Below, piece by piece: positions 38,588 through 46,182 of a stretch of 64,000 nt of DNA. The stretch comes from Hydrogenophaga sp. (GTDB lineage Bacteria > Pseudomonadota > Gammaproteobacteria > Burkholderiales > Burkholderiaceae_C). The stretch is from NCBI RefSeq assembly GCF_014773545.1, contig NZ_SDDV01000004.1, forward strand, positions 124,001 through 188,000. Direction: 5' to 3'. The notes below the pieces were generated by a model that worked only from the letters and a program-made list of their open reading frames with translations, searched no databases and was not told where the DNA came from. Position 1 is the first letter of the stretch. Each line of letters starts with the position of its first letter. A program made the translations under genes and the position numbers.

Positions 38588-38800
38588 ATGAGCCAACACC
38601 CGGGAGCCACCGTTTTCGTTGTCGACGACGACACCGGCGTGCGTGATGCGCTGGCCTGGCTGTTGCGCACGCGGCGCTTGCTCTGTGAGGGTTTTGCCAG
38701 TGGTGAAACCTTTTTGGCCGAGATCAATGCTTGGCATCAGGAGCCGCAGCGCCCGGGCTGCGTCTTGCTCGACCTGCGCATGTCCGGCATGAGCAGCGTC
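38588..38800 (+). pseudogene. Truncated response-regulator receiver domain (FixJ/TtrR-like remnant)
   Basis: From ATG 38588 about 70 residues read as a good receiver N-terminus: ATVFVVDDDTGVRDALAWLLRT, then ETFLAEINAW and the phosphoacceptor strand CVLLDLRMSGMS. Directly after MSGMS the similarity stops; the frame continues to 38920 but encodes the complement of a small minus-strand gene. The rest of the receiver (Thr and Lys strands) and any LuxR-type output domain are missing. It is most likely the remnant of a FixJ-type regulator cut by a deletion at about 38797. No partner kinase is adjacent. Confidence 0.7.
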
Positions 38801-38969
38801 AGTCCTCATCCGTTGGCGTTGCTGCGGGGCTTGCGCTTGGGTCGCGGCGCTTTTCCCGCTCCAGCGCCTGTGGCAACTCGCCTTTTTTGCGGCCCGAAAA
38901 CATGGTCCACCAGACGATGAATATCAGCAACAAGCCGGCGCCCAGCGCCTGCAGCAACAACAAGCTCAT
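38799..38969 (-). CDS. Small single-span membrane protein
   Basis: 56 residues from ATG 38969, with AGGAGA 8 nt upstream on the minus strand. One membrane helix (LLLLQALGAGLLLIFIVWW, about 3-21) is followed by TMFSGRKKGELPQALEREKRRD and an acidic Pro/Ser tail. The strong ribosome binding site, clean topology and charged juxtamembrane segment argue for a real gene, missed if only long frames are considered. No function known. It lies divergent from mltA, with starts 20 bp apart, and abuts the broken response regulator. Confidence 0.6.
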   Translation of the reverse strand: MSLLLLQALGAGLLLIFIVWWTMFSGRKKGELPQALEREKRRDPSASPAATPTDED

Positions 38970-38988
38970 CGAGGCTCTCCTGGATCGG

Positions 38989-40170
38989 GTGTGGCCGCTG
39001 CGTGCGGCCAGAACATGGGCGCCGGGTCTGCGAACCGGGCTGGCGCTGTTGATTGTAGGAAGTCTGAGCGCTTGCGCCAGCATCGCGCCGCCCGCACCCG
39101 CACCCGTGACGGCAGCCCCGGCATTGGCGCTGCCGCCGAGCGACGAGGCAGCGTTGCCAGGGGTGCTGCAACGCCCGGCCAGCCGCTGGGTGCCGGTGCG
39201 CTGGGCCGACCTGCCGGGCTGGGGGCAAGACCAGTTGGCGCCGGCCTGGAACGCCTGGGTGCGCGGCTGCGAGCGCCCGGCGCCGGGCCATGCGCTGCTG
39301 TGTGCCGAGTTGCGGCAACTCGCTCTGGCCAGCGAGGCCGAGCGCCACGCCTGGATCGAGCGGCGCTTTGCGCCGTTTCGCGTGACCGCGCCCGACGGCA
39401 GCGAAGCGCGTGGCCTGCTCACCGGTTATTACGAACCCATCATGCAGGCCAGCCGCCTGCGCAGCGCCAGCCATCAGGTGCCGCTGTTCGCTGCGCCAGC
39501 GGGTTTGCGTGCCGCCCCGACCTGGTTCAGCCGGGAGGAGATCGACACCTTGGCGGCCGCCCAGAACGCGCTGGCCGGGCGGGAGATTGCCTGGATGCAA
39601 GACCCGATCGAGGCCCTGATCCTGCAAATCCAGGGCTCGGGCCGGATACAGATCACCGAGCCCGACGGCAGCGTGCGCCTGGTGCGGCTGGCTTTTGCCG
39701 GCCACAACGGCCACCCCTATCGCAGCGTGGGGCGCTGGCTGCTCGATCAGCGCGCCATCCGGCAGGCCTCGTGGGCCGATATCAAGTCCTGGGCAGCGCA
39801 GCACCCGCAGCGGCTGCAAGAGATGCTCTGGAGCAATCCGCGCATGGTGTTTTTCCGCGAAGAGCCGCTGTCCGACTTCGACGCCCAGTTTGGCCCGCGC
39901 GGCGCGCAGGGCGTGCCGCTGACGCCGGGGCGCTCGATCGCGGTCGATCCGCGCAGCATTCCCTTTGGCACGCCGGTCTGGCTGGCGACCCAGGGCCCGA
40001 CGCTCAACCTACAACAACTGGTGCTGGCGCAGGACACCGGAGGCGCCATCGTCGGCGCCGTGCGCGCCGACTATTTCACCGGCTGGGGCAGTTGGAGCGA
40101 CCCGGCCTTCACGCTGGCCGCAGCGCTCAAGCAGCCGCTGCAACTGTGGGTGTTGTGGCCCCGGCCTTGA
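38989..40170 (+). CDS. mltA: Membrane-bound lytic murein transglycosylase A (lipoprotein)
   Basis: 393 residues from GTG 38989. The start gives a good lipoprotein signal: basic n-region, hydrophobic LRTGLALLIVG and lipobox LSAC. MltA cleaves the glycan strand to 1,6-anhydromuropeptides at the outer membrane. Family blocks are LTGYYEPIMQASR, LQIQGSGRIQ, and VLAQDTGGAIVGAVRADYFTGWG with the catalytic Asp in the double-psi barrel. The frame is open upstream to 38731, but that part is antisense to the small membrane protein. Length agrees with MltA. Its products would feed the AmpD recycling pathway at the start of the window. Confidence 0.92.
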   Translation: MWPLRAARTWAPGLRTGLALLIVGSLSACASIAPPAPAPVTAAPALALPPSDEAALPGVLQRPASRWVPVRWADLPGWGQDQLAPAWNAWVRGCERPAPGHALLCAELRQLALASEAERHAWIERRFAPFRVTAPDGSEARGLLTGYYEPIMQASRLRSASHQVPLFAAPAGLRAAPTWFSREEIDTLAAAQNALAGREIAWMQDPIEALILQIQGSGRIQITEPDGSVRLVRLAFAGHNGHPYRSVGRWLLDQRAIRQASWADIKSWAAQHPQRLQEMLWSNPRMVFFREEPLSDFDAQFGPRGAQGVPLTPGRSIAVDPRSIPFGTPVWLATQGPTLNLQQLVLAQDTGGAIVGAVRADYFTGWGSWSDPAFTLAAALKQPLQLWVLWPRP

Positions 40171-40194
40171 GCGTTGGCGCAAGGTTCGAACGGC

Positions 40195-40677
40195 TCACAG
40201 TGCCACCAGGTCGGTTTGCACCGGCCAGCGCAGGCTCGCTGGCCCCCCGTTGGTCGCGGTGATGTCAAACTGGTGCAGCAGCCGCAGCGTGTAGCGGCCC
40301 GGGCGGCTGCTGCACAGGCGATAGCCCTGGCCTAGCGGAGTGATCGTGATGCCGTTGCCCGGCGTCGATTGCAGCCGCCAGCCGCTCACCTCGGCTGCGC
40401 TCAGGCTCAGGTGCAGGCAAAAGCCACGCTTCATGTTCGACGCCACCGTCAGTTGCTGCCAGGCGCTCAGCACAGCGGCGCCGTTGACGTCGATTCGACC
40501 CGGATGGCTGTTTTCCAGCAGTTCGATCATGGGGGGGATGATGATGCGAAAGTCGAGCGCCGCACGCGCGCTGTGGCCCGGCGCCGCCAGTCGGCTGTCG
40601 CCGATCCCGCTGGCCGGGTTCAGCAGCAGGCACAAGGCGGCCAGCAAACAAAGCGAGGAACGCAGGCGCCTGGGCAT
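40195..40677 (-). CDS. Secreted pilin-like protein, distal gene of the fibre locus
   Basis: 160 residues with a signal peptide (RRLRSSLCLLAALCLLLNPASG). The mature N-terminus carries ALDFRIIIPPMIELL, almost the same as RLDFRIIIPRVLFLG of the main pilin-like protein at 45.2 kb, so the two are related subunits. The rest is beta-rich with two cysteines (GFCLHL, RLCSS) that could form a disulfide. It may be an adaptor, tip or terminator subunit of the same fibre. ATG 40677 is chosen because the frame's earlier ATG lacks a signal sequence. It is separated from the beta-barrel gene by 335 bp containing dispersed repeats. Confidence 0.6.
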   Translation of the reverse strand: MPRRLRSSLCLLAALCLLLNPASGIGDSRLAAPGHSARAALDFRIIIPPMIELLENSHPGRIDVNGAAVLSAWQQLTVASNMKRGFCLHLSLSAAEVSGWRLQSTPGNGITITPLGQGYRLCSSRPGRYTLRLLHQFDITATNGGPASLRWPVQTDLVAL

Positions 40678-40772
40678 ACCGGCTTCATCGGTGTGGCCCA
40701 GCGCCACTTGAGCCGCTTGCTGACCGGCGGTTGTGGCCAGCGGCCCAGAGGCTGTGGGCTTTTCATTTCAGG

Positions 40773-40952
40773 CCCTTCGACAAGCTCAGGGCGAACGGCT
40801 TCTGGTGTGGCGTTTTCTGGCGCGACAGTCTCTGGCGTGGTGGTTTCTGGCGTGGCGAGCCCACCCAGCCGTTCACCCTGAGCTTGTCGAAGGGTTCACA
40901 CAGCGGTGGCCTGGGGAGGAAGCGCAAGTGCAGGCCCTTCGACAAGCTCAGG
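40773..40952. repeat. Three copies of a dispersed repeat, two of them inverted
   Basis: A roughly 26-bp element with core CCCTTCGACAAGCTCAGG occurs at 40773-40798 (+), 40869-40894 (inverted, one mismatch) and 40935-40952 (+, shorter). The first two could fold into a 26-bp hairpin with a loop of about 70 nt made of imperfect TTCTGGCGTGG repeats. The same core recurs at 55.6 kb. It fills the 335-bp gap between the beta-barrel gene and the distal pilin-like gene (40678-41012), in which I see no other gene. Confidence 0.8.
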
Positions 40953-41012
40953 CCTGTGAGCCCGAGATGGCGCAGACCTTCTTCAGCTCTGGCATCGGCA
41001 GGGTCTGTATTC

Positions 41013-43019
41013 TCAGTCGCTGCGCTGCACCGCAAAGCTGATCTGGCTGGTGCCACGCAGCCAAACCTCGACCTGCGCCTGCCCATCGTCTGCCACGTTC
41101 CAGGGCAGCGGCAGGGTGTCGTTGCGCACCGTCAGGCGGCGGGGTCCGGCGGCGACGAAGGGAAACTCGAACCGGCCCTGGGCGTCGGTGCGAACCGTGA
41201 AGCGATTGTCCAACAACACCAGCACGTCGGGCACGCCGGCTTCGCCGGCTTCCTGGGTGCCGCTGCGGTTGGCATCGAAATACACCGTTCCCAGAATGCG
41301 GCCGCCACCGTCCAGCGGCAAGCCGCCCAGCGGGGCGCTGCGGCTGCCGGCCTGGAACTGGTAGCGCAGCATGACTTGAAACGAACGCTCGGCAATGCGG
41401 GGGAGTTCGGGCAGCGGGGGTGCCAGCGGGTCGAGCGGGGTGCGCACGCGGCTGCGTCCGCTGCTGTGGTTGAGGGTGCCTTCCAGGCTCCAGCGCGAAG
41501 CGATGCGCCAGTTGGCCCCCAGGTTCAGACCGTGGCGGCGCTTGCCGGTGTTGTCGTGCTCGGTGTTGAGGTGGCCGCGCAAATCGGAGCGGCTGGTGAG
41601 CGGGGCGGTAAACGACAGCGCCAGTGACCACAGATGCTGCGCCGGCTCGCCGCTGGCGCGGGATGCCTCGTAGCGGCCCAGGCCCAGACTGCTGGAAAGT
41701 GCAAAGCCCTGGGGCAACTGCCATTCCTGGTCGTAGCTCAGCAACTGGGAGGCCCGCTGCTGCGCGCCGCCTGTAAGTTCGAGTCGCAGGCCGCTGTTGC
41801 CCCAGGCGTTGCGCCAGCGCCAGTCGCCAAAACCGGTCCAGGCGTCGCGCTCGGAGTGGCGCAGGGCAAAACCGGCGCCCAGGCTGCTGTGGCGGTCCAG
41901 GCGCCAGCGTGCCTGGGTGCTGGCGTAGAGGCCGGCGCTGGCGCGGGCGTCCAGGCTGCGAAACCAGTCCAGCGACGCTTCGGCCGACCATTGGCGGCTG
42001 CGCCAGCGGGTTCTCGCGTAGGCGCCCATCACATTGCTGACCATGGGGTTCTGGGCCCAGCTCAGTTGCGGCTGCAGGCGGTACAGGCCCAGGCCGTGCC
42101 GGCGTGCTCCGGCGTCCCATTCGGCGTCGATCCAAAAGCCGCTGCGTGTGGCGTCGACGTCGCCGGCTCGGGTACGCACGAACTGGCCCTGCACGCGCTG
42201 GTCCTGGGTTTCGTGCCGCAAGGCGATCAGGGTCGAGTCCGCGTCGATGAGATCACGCGCGAGCGCGGGTTGCTCCAGCGCCGCTACGCCGCGCGCGGCC
42301 TCGTGCTTGAGCGCCAGCGTCCAGCCCCGATGTTCTGGGCCTGCAACGGCGGCCGTGCTGCGCCCCAGTTGCCACTGCAGCGCCAGCGCGCTGCGCCGGC
42401 CCGCCCCAGCCCGCCAGCCGCTGGCGTGGCTGCCTTCGAGCCGCCCGGGCTGCCCGCTGCTGGCTTGCAATTGCCAGCCGCTGGCAAGGTTTTCCCATTC
42501 GCCGCTGAGCCCTTGCAAGACCGTCGTCGGCAGTTGCACGCGCGTCGGCAGGCGCGTGATGCCGGGGCTGGGCGGGTGGACGATGCCGATGGCATGGTCC
42601 GCCCGCCAGCCGCCGGCCAGCGGCAGACCGAGCTGGCGCAGCGTGAGGGTGCCGTCGCGCAAGTCCGGCGCGTAGCGGCCATCGATCGACAGGCTGCCGT
42701 GGTTGGGCGTCTCCAGCAGGCCGTAGACGGCGTAACTGACGCCGGCGCGCGGACGCTGTTCAAACGGCTGCGTGCCGAGCCGGGTTTCCAGCCGCAAAAA
42801 GCGCGGCATGCCGCTGCGGTCGAACGCCGGCCCGAGTTGCGGATCGGGTTCGGGCGGCAAACCTTCGATCAGGCGGTCTTCGAAGGCTGCAGCGGCGCTG
42901 CCTGGCGCCGCATCGGCAGCCACGGCGGCGGCCTGGGCCCAGACGCCAGGCGCTTGAACGAGCGTGAGGGCGAGGGCGAGCAGCGGCAGGCCGCCCGACC
43001 CGCGGCGCGGCGCCCTCAC
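41013..43019 (-). CDS. Outer-membrane beta-barrel protein with C-terminal Sdr-B-like domain (putative fibre exporter)
   Basis: 668 residues. GTG 43019 forms a GTGA overlap with the chaperone gene and gives a signal peptide (about 29 residues ending VWAQ). The mature part is a long series of alternating amphipathic strands rich in Trp, Tyr and Arg (WSAEASLDWFRSLDARASAG, for example) as in outer-membrane barrels. Near the C-terminus is a Sdr-B/CNA-B-like domain (GTVYFDANRSGTQEAGE, then TDAQGRFEFPFVAAG). I cannot see the PapC/FimD usher signatures. Its place directly after the chaperone gene suggests that it exports or anchors the fibre. Function is inferred from context only. Confidence 0.65.
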   Translation of the reverse strand: MRAPRRGSGGLPLLALALTLVQAPGVWAQAAAVAADAAPGSAAAAFEDRLIEGLPPEPDPQLGPAFDRSGMPRFLRLETRLGTQPFEQRPRAGVSYAVYGLLETPNHGSLSIDGRYAPDLRDGTLTLRQLGLPLAGGWRADHAIGIVHPPSPGITRLPTRVQLPTTVLQGLSGEWENLASGWQLQASSGQPGRLEGSHASGWRAGAGRRSALALQWQLGRSTAAVAGPEHRGWTLALKHEAARGVAALEQPALARDLIDADSTLIALRHETQDQRVQGQFVRTRAGDVDATRSGFWIDAEWDAGARRHGLGLYRLQPQLSWAQNPMVSNVMGAYARTRWRSRQWSAEASLDWFRSLDARASAGLYASTQARWRLDRHSSLGAGFALRHSERDAWTGFGDWRWRNAWGNSGLRLELTGGAQQRASQLLSYDQEWQLPQGFALSSSLGLGRYEASRASGEPAQHLWSLALSFTAPLTSRSDLRGHLNTEHDNTGKRRHGLNLGANWRIASRWSLEGTLNHSSGRSRVRTPLDPLAPPLPELPRIAERSFQVMLRYQFQAGSRSAPLGGLPLDGGGRILGTVYFDANRSGTQEAGEAGVPDVLVLLDNRFTVRTDAQGRFEFPFVAAGPRRLTVRNDTLPLPWNVADDGQAQVEVWLRGTSQISFAVQRSD

Positions 43020-43846
43020 GGCGTGAAAGTCAGGTCGAGCGGCAGGCGCTGGCGGCCCCATTCCAGGTGGCCTTTGACCGTCAGTGGAAACCGGATTTCG
43101 GCCGTCGGCTGGCCTTCCTGCGTCAACGGCAGCAGGGCAATGTGGCGCGTTTGGCCGGGCAGAATCGGGGCGTCGGCCGGGGCCAGTTCAAAACGGGCTC
43201 CGCTTGCGTCGGTGCCGTTGACGAAGCCGGCCAGTCGGCCGTGTGCGTTGCCGCTGTTGTGCACCTCCAGCACGGCGCCGGGCTGGCCGTTGACCAGTTG
43301 CACCCGGCTGGCGCTGAGGCTCAGCTTGGGTTCGGCGCCGCCAATGGCCGCGTAGACGATGACGGCGATGCGTCCGCCCACTGGAAAGCTGATCGCGCCC
43401 TGCACCTGCACCGGCTCCATGCCTTCGACCATCAGGGCAAAGCGGCATTCACGCGCCGGCGTGCCAGGCGGCACCGTGATCTCGAAGCGAAAGCGAAAGC
43501 GCTCGCCGGGCGCGATGCTGAGCTCGCGTCGCTCCAGCGCCACCCAGGGGCGGCAACTGTCGGCGGCGAGTTCGTCCTGAAAATGGATCGACTCGTCGTC
43601 ATTGAAGCGCCAGTCGTTGCTGTAGATGCGAAAACGTCCGCTTTGCGCGCCTACGTGCTGAATTTCCATCACCTGGCGCGAGGTCTGACCGGCGTTGAGC
43701 ACGAGCTCGAAGCGCGGCGGGGTGATGAAGGCGCCAAAACCCTGCGCCTGTGCCAGCGCGGCGAACCCAGTCGTCAGCAGCAGGCCCAGGCAAACCATGC
43801 AGCCGGATGCCACTGCGGACGTGCGGCGAAAGCTCAAAGTGACCAT
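43016..43846 (-). CDS. Periplasmic PapD-like pilus assembly chaperone
   Basis: 276 residues with a signal peptide ending about ALAQAQG. The first immunoglobulin-like domain (ITPPRFELVLNAGQTSRQVMEIQHVGA, NDWRFND) and the second (RIAVIVYAAIGGAEPKLSL) follow the pattern of fimbrial chaperones, which donate a beta-strand to pilin subunits. Two cysteines (SCRPW, ECRFAL) may pair. It is 10 bp after the small secreted gene and overlaps the barrel gene start by 4 bp, so these are translated together. ATG 43846 gives the signal peptide; a longer frame to 44071 does not. Confidence 0.75.
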   Translation of the reverse strand: MVTLSFRRTSAVASGCMVCLGLLLTTGFAALAQAQGFGAFITPPRFELVLNAGQTSRQVMEIQHVGAQSGRFRIYSNDWRFNDDESIHFQDELAADSCRPWVALERRELSIAPGERFRFRFEITVPPGTPARECRFALMVEGMEPVQVQGAISFPVGGRIAVIVYAAIGGAEPKLSLSASRVQLVNGQPGAVLEVHNSGNAHGRLAGFVNGTDASGARFELAPADAPILPGQTRHIALLPLTQEGQPTAEIRFPLTVKGHLEWGRQRLPLDLTFTP

Positions 43847-43856
43847 GGACGGGGCT

Positions 43857-44345
43857 TTAATCGGCGTCGAGTTCAAAGTGAAAATCCAGCCGCCGCGACG
43901 GGCTTTGCCAATCGGCCTCGGAGCGCAGGCGCAACTGCAACTGGTCTTGCAGCGCGGCGCTGGTGATGGGGCCGGCAAACACCAGGGCGCGTTCGCCCGC
44001 CACCAGCCGCCCGGCCAGCAGACGACCCTGCGTGGTCCAGACCGCCTCCATGCTGGAGAGGGGCTGGTCACGCGCCAGCACCAGGTAGATGCGAGCGCTG
44101 CGCCCGATCCAGTCGCGCGTGTCGATGTGCACGTTCACGTGCAGCCAGGCTTCCATGCCGGCTTGCGGCGCGCCGTGGGCCGCGCTGCGCCACTGCATCT
44201 GCACCTGGGGCGGCACGGTGTGGGTGAGCGAGTCGTCGAGCCGGTGCGGGTTGGCCAGGGCCAGGGCGGCGCTCAGCAGCAAAGCGAGCCCGCAGCCCGC
44301 CTGCCTTAACTGCCAGCCCGTGCCCACGGGTTGAGCGGCACTCAT
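43857..44345 (-). CDS. Secreted protein of the fibre locus, unknown family
   Basis: 162 residues with a signal peptide (QAGCGLALLLSAALALA). The mature part is beta-rich and contains IDTRDWIGRSARIYLVLARD and a C-terminal RRLDFHFELDAD. It has no cysteines after the signal and I do not recognise the family. The ATG overlaps the stop of the upstream pilin-like gene (ATGA at 44342-44345), so production is coupled to that subunit. It may be an accessory subunit or a second periplasmic factor. Confidence 0.6.
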   Translation of the reverse strand: MSAAQPVGTGWQLRQAGCGLALLLSAALALANPHRLDDSLTHTVPPQVQMQWRSAAHGAPQAGMEAWLHVNVHIDTRDWIGRSARIYLVLARDQPLSSMEAVWTTQGRLLAGRLVAGERALVFAGPITSAALQDQLQLRLRSEADWQSPSRRLDFHFELDAD

Positions 44346-44983
44346 GGACTGCTCAAGGTGTAGGTGACCCGGCCGCCATAAGTGCCGGCGGCGCGCAGCG
44401 CGCTGTTGGCAAAGAAAAAGCTGTGGCAGTTTTCAATATACCGGTTGGCCGGCACCGTGGCCAGGGTCTGGCTGGCGCCGCTGAAGGTCCCGGCCCGAAT
44501 CACGTCGGGACGCGGGCTGCCGGGCGCTGCAACGGTCCAACTGATTTGCGAGAACGGTATCGTGTCGCCGCCCGGGGTGCTCAGGTAGGCCGGCGAGTTC
44601 ACGCTCAGCGTGGCGCTGGCCGGTCCATCGCCGCGGTTGCTGCGCCGGTACGAGGCGCCGATCAACACCTGGCTGGCTGGCGTCGGGCAAGTGAGCCAGT
44701 TGTCGAGCAAGCTGGTGGCCTGCGTGCTGTTGCCGGTCATGGGCAGGGCCGCGCCGCTGAGCAGTTGCGCAGCGCTCACGCTCACCTGCACCAGGTTGAT
44801 GCTGGGGTTGTTGGCCCAGGCGCTGCCGTTGCCCACGTGCAGAAAAACGCGGCGCGGCGCGGGGCTTACCTCGATCGACCAGGCCCAGGCGGCGCCGAGC
44901 TGCGCGCCGCACAACAGCAGCACGGCGACGCTGCGCGTTGGCAACAAGCGCCGAGGGGCCTTTACGCGGTTGGGAGCGCGCAT
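44342..44983 (-). CDS. Pilin-like secreted protein B
   Basis: 213 residues from ATG 44983 (MRAPNRVKAPRRLL...), with a signal peptide ending about GAAWA. It is a paralogue of the protein encoded at 45161-45766: both have VFLxVGxG near the start, a NNPSIN/NNATID element, an SPAY/TPAY then IPFSQIS/IPWSEIS motif, and end with FFFANSAL...GTYGGRVTYTLSSP against FAFANTAL...GIYG...GRITYTAAMP. Two cysteines (TCPTP, ENCHS) occur here only. It is likely a minor or second structural subunit. The frame extends upstream to 45154 without a signal sequence. Confidence 0.65.
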   Translation of the reverse strand: MRAPNRVKAPRRLLPTRSVAVLLLCGAQLGAAWAWSIEVSPAPRRVFLHVGNGSAWANNPSINLVQVSVSAAQLLSGAALPMTGNSTQATSLLDNWLTCPTPASQVLIGASYRRSNRGDGPASATLSVNSPAYLSTPGGDTIPFSQISWTVAAPGSPRPDVIRAGTFSGASQTLATVPANRYIENCHSFFFANSALRAAGTYGGRVTYTLSSP

Positions 44984-45160
44984 GGTGTTGCGGTGCACGA
45001 GGGTTGGGCGCCGGGCGGCTGGCGCTGGAGCGACTTTCGCGCCGCCGCGGGGGGAGGGGCGCGCTTTGACGGTCCGGCTCGCCCAGCCAGCGGCGTCGAA
45101 GCAGGTGCATCCTGTGGCCTGGGCCCGGTGAAGCATCAAGCGTTCGGCACCCAACCGGGT

Positions 45161-45766
45161 TCAGGGCATGGCGGCGGTGTAGGTGATGCGGCCGTTGTTG
45201 GCCGCGGTCGCGCCGTAGATGCCAGGCGGGAGCAGGGCCGTGTTGGCAAAAGCAAAGGTCCAGTTGGCGCTGCGGTCGGTGATTCTGGTGCCCGACGACA
45301 GAACGACGTTGCTGGCGGCGCCCGGCCCGGTCAGCGGAATGACCGGACTGGGCAACTGCGCCAGGCTGCTGGTGGCGCTGATCTCAGACCAGGGAATGGT
45401 GTAGGCCGGCGTGTCGACGTTGACCAGGGCGCCGGTGGTAGAGGCGCTCAGCGTGATTTGGCCGTTGTTGCCCAGCACCCGCACCGGCACCACGTTGCCG
45501 GTGATGACGGCCGCAGCCGCGCCGGTTCCCAGCGCCGCCGGGTTGGTGCTGTAGTCGAAGGTCACCATGTCGATGGTGGCGTTGTTGCCTAGCGTTGCAG
45601 CGCCGGTGCCCACGCCCAGGAACAGCACGCGCGGAATGATGATGCGAAAGTCGAGCCTGGCCGTGGCGCTGCCGGCGCCGACCACCAACTGCGACTCGGC
45701 GCTGACCAGCATCGGAGCCGCGAGTGCGGCGATCAGGGTCGACTTGAGAATGAGCGATTTTTTCAT
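45161..45766 (-). CDS. Pilin-like secreted protein A (probable major subunit)
   Basis: 201 residues with a clear signal peptide (MKKSLILKSTLIAALAAPMLVSA, cleaved before ES). The mature protein is small, Ala/Thr/Gly/Val-rich, lacks cysteine and is predicted beta-sandwich. It starts with the element RLDFRIIIPRVLFLGVGTG and ends with the paired motif FAFANTAL...GRITYTAAMP. It resembles chaperone-assembled pilins in size and composition, but not the Csu/SCPU, type 1, P or CS1 families by the motifs I know. As the first gene of the minus-strand locus, with a 416-bp upstream region, it is the likely major subunit. Confidence 0.7.
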   Translation of the reverse strand: MKKSLILKSTLIAALAAPMLVSAESQLVVGAGSATARLDFRIIIPRVLFLGVGTGAATLGNNATIDMVTFDYSTNPAALGTGAAAAVITGNVVPVRVLGNNGQITLSASTTGALVNVDTPAYTIPWSEISATSSLAQLPSPVIPLTGPGAASNVVLSSGTRITDRSANWTFAFANTALLPPGIYGATAANNGRITYTAAMP

Positions 45767-46182
45767 GATGATCTTTGGAGTGAGGCCGAAAAACGAACGC
45801 AGCCGACGCCCATCCAAAACACGAGCGCCGCCTTGATAGGGCCCCATGCTAGGGAAAACCCGTTCGGCTGGCAAGTCGGATGTGGGTGCAAATTGACAAA
45901 TTCGTACGATTTGAGCGCTTTGTCTTCCGAGCGGTATCGACTGGGCGACAGGAGGTTGCGGGTTGACCTCAAGTTTCGGCCGGTTTTGCCGCTTCGTTCA
46001 TCCGACCGGGTCAGCGCAGCAGGGTCGGCCTGCAGCCGGTGCCGACGGCGATCGAGGGTCACCAAGCCGGCGCAGATGCAAGTCGGAGCCGCTGTGGCAC
46101 ACTGGCATCGGCAGTGGCCCACCCGGCCACGCCGCCATTGCGCACCGCTCACGAGGCGGATGAACACACATGGAGACAAACA
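45767..46182. promoter_or_regulatory. Divergent region between the fibre locus and the indolepyruvate oxidoreductase gene
   Basis: 416 bp without a gene. A near-palindrome around TCGTACGA flanked by AAA/TTT (45897-45913) lies in an AT-rich pocket and could be an operator. I found no convincing -35/-10 pair for either direction. Confidence 0.4.

Noticed and set aside
38731-38988. N-terminal extension of mltA
   Set aside because: It is antisense to the small membrane protein and would put the lipobox far from the N-terminus; GTG 38989 gives a proper lipoprotein signal.
40733-41627. Plus-strand open frames through the repeat region and the barrel gene
   Set aside because: They include translated dispersed repeats (PFDKLR) and run antisense to the barrel gene.
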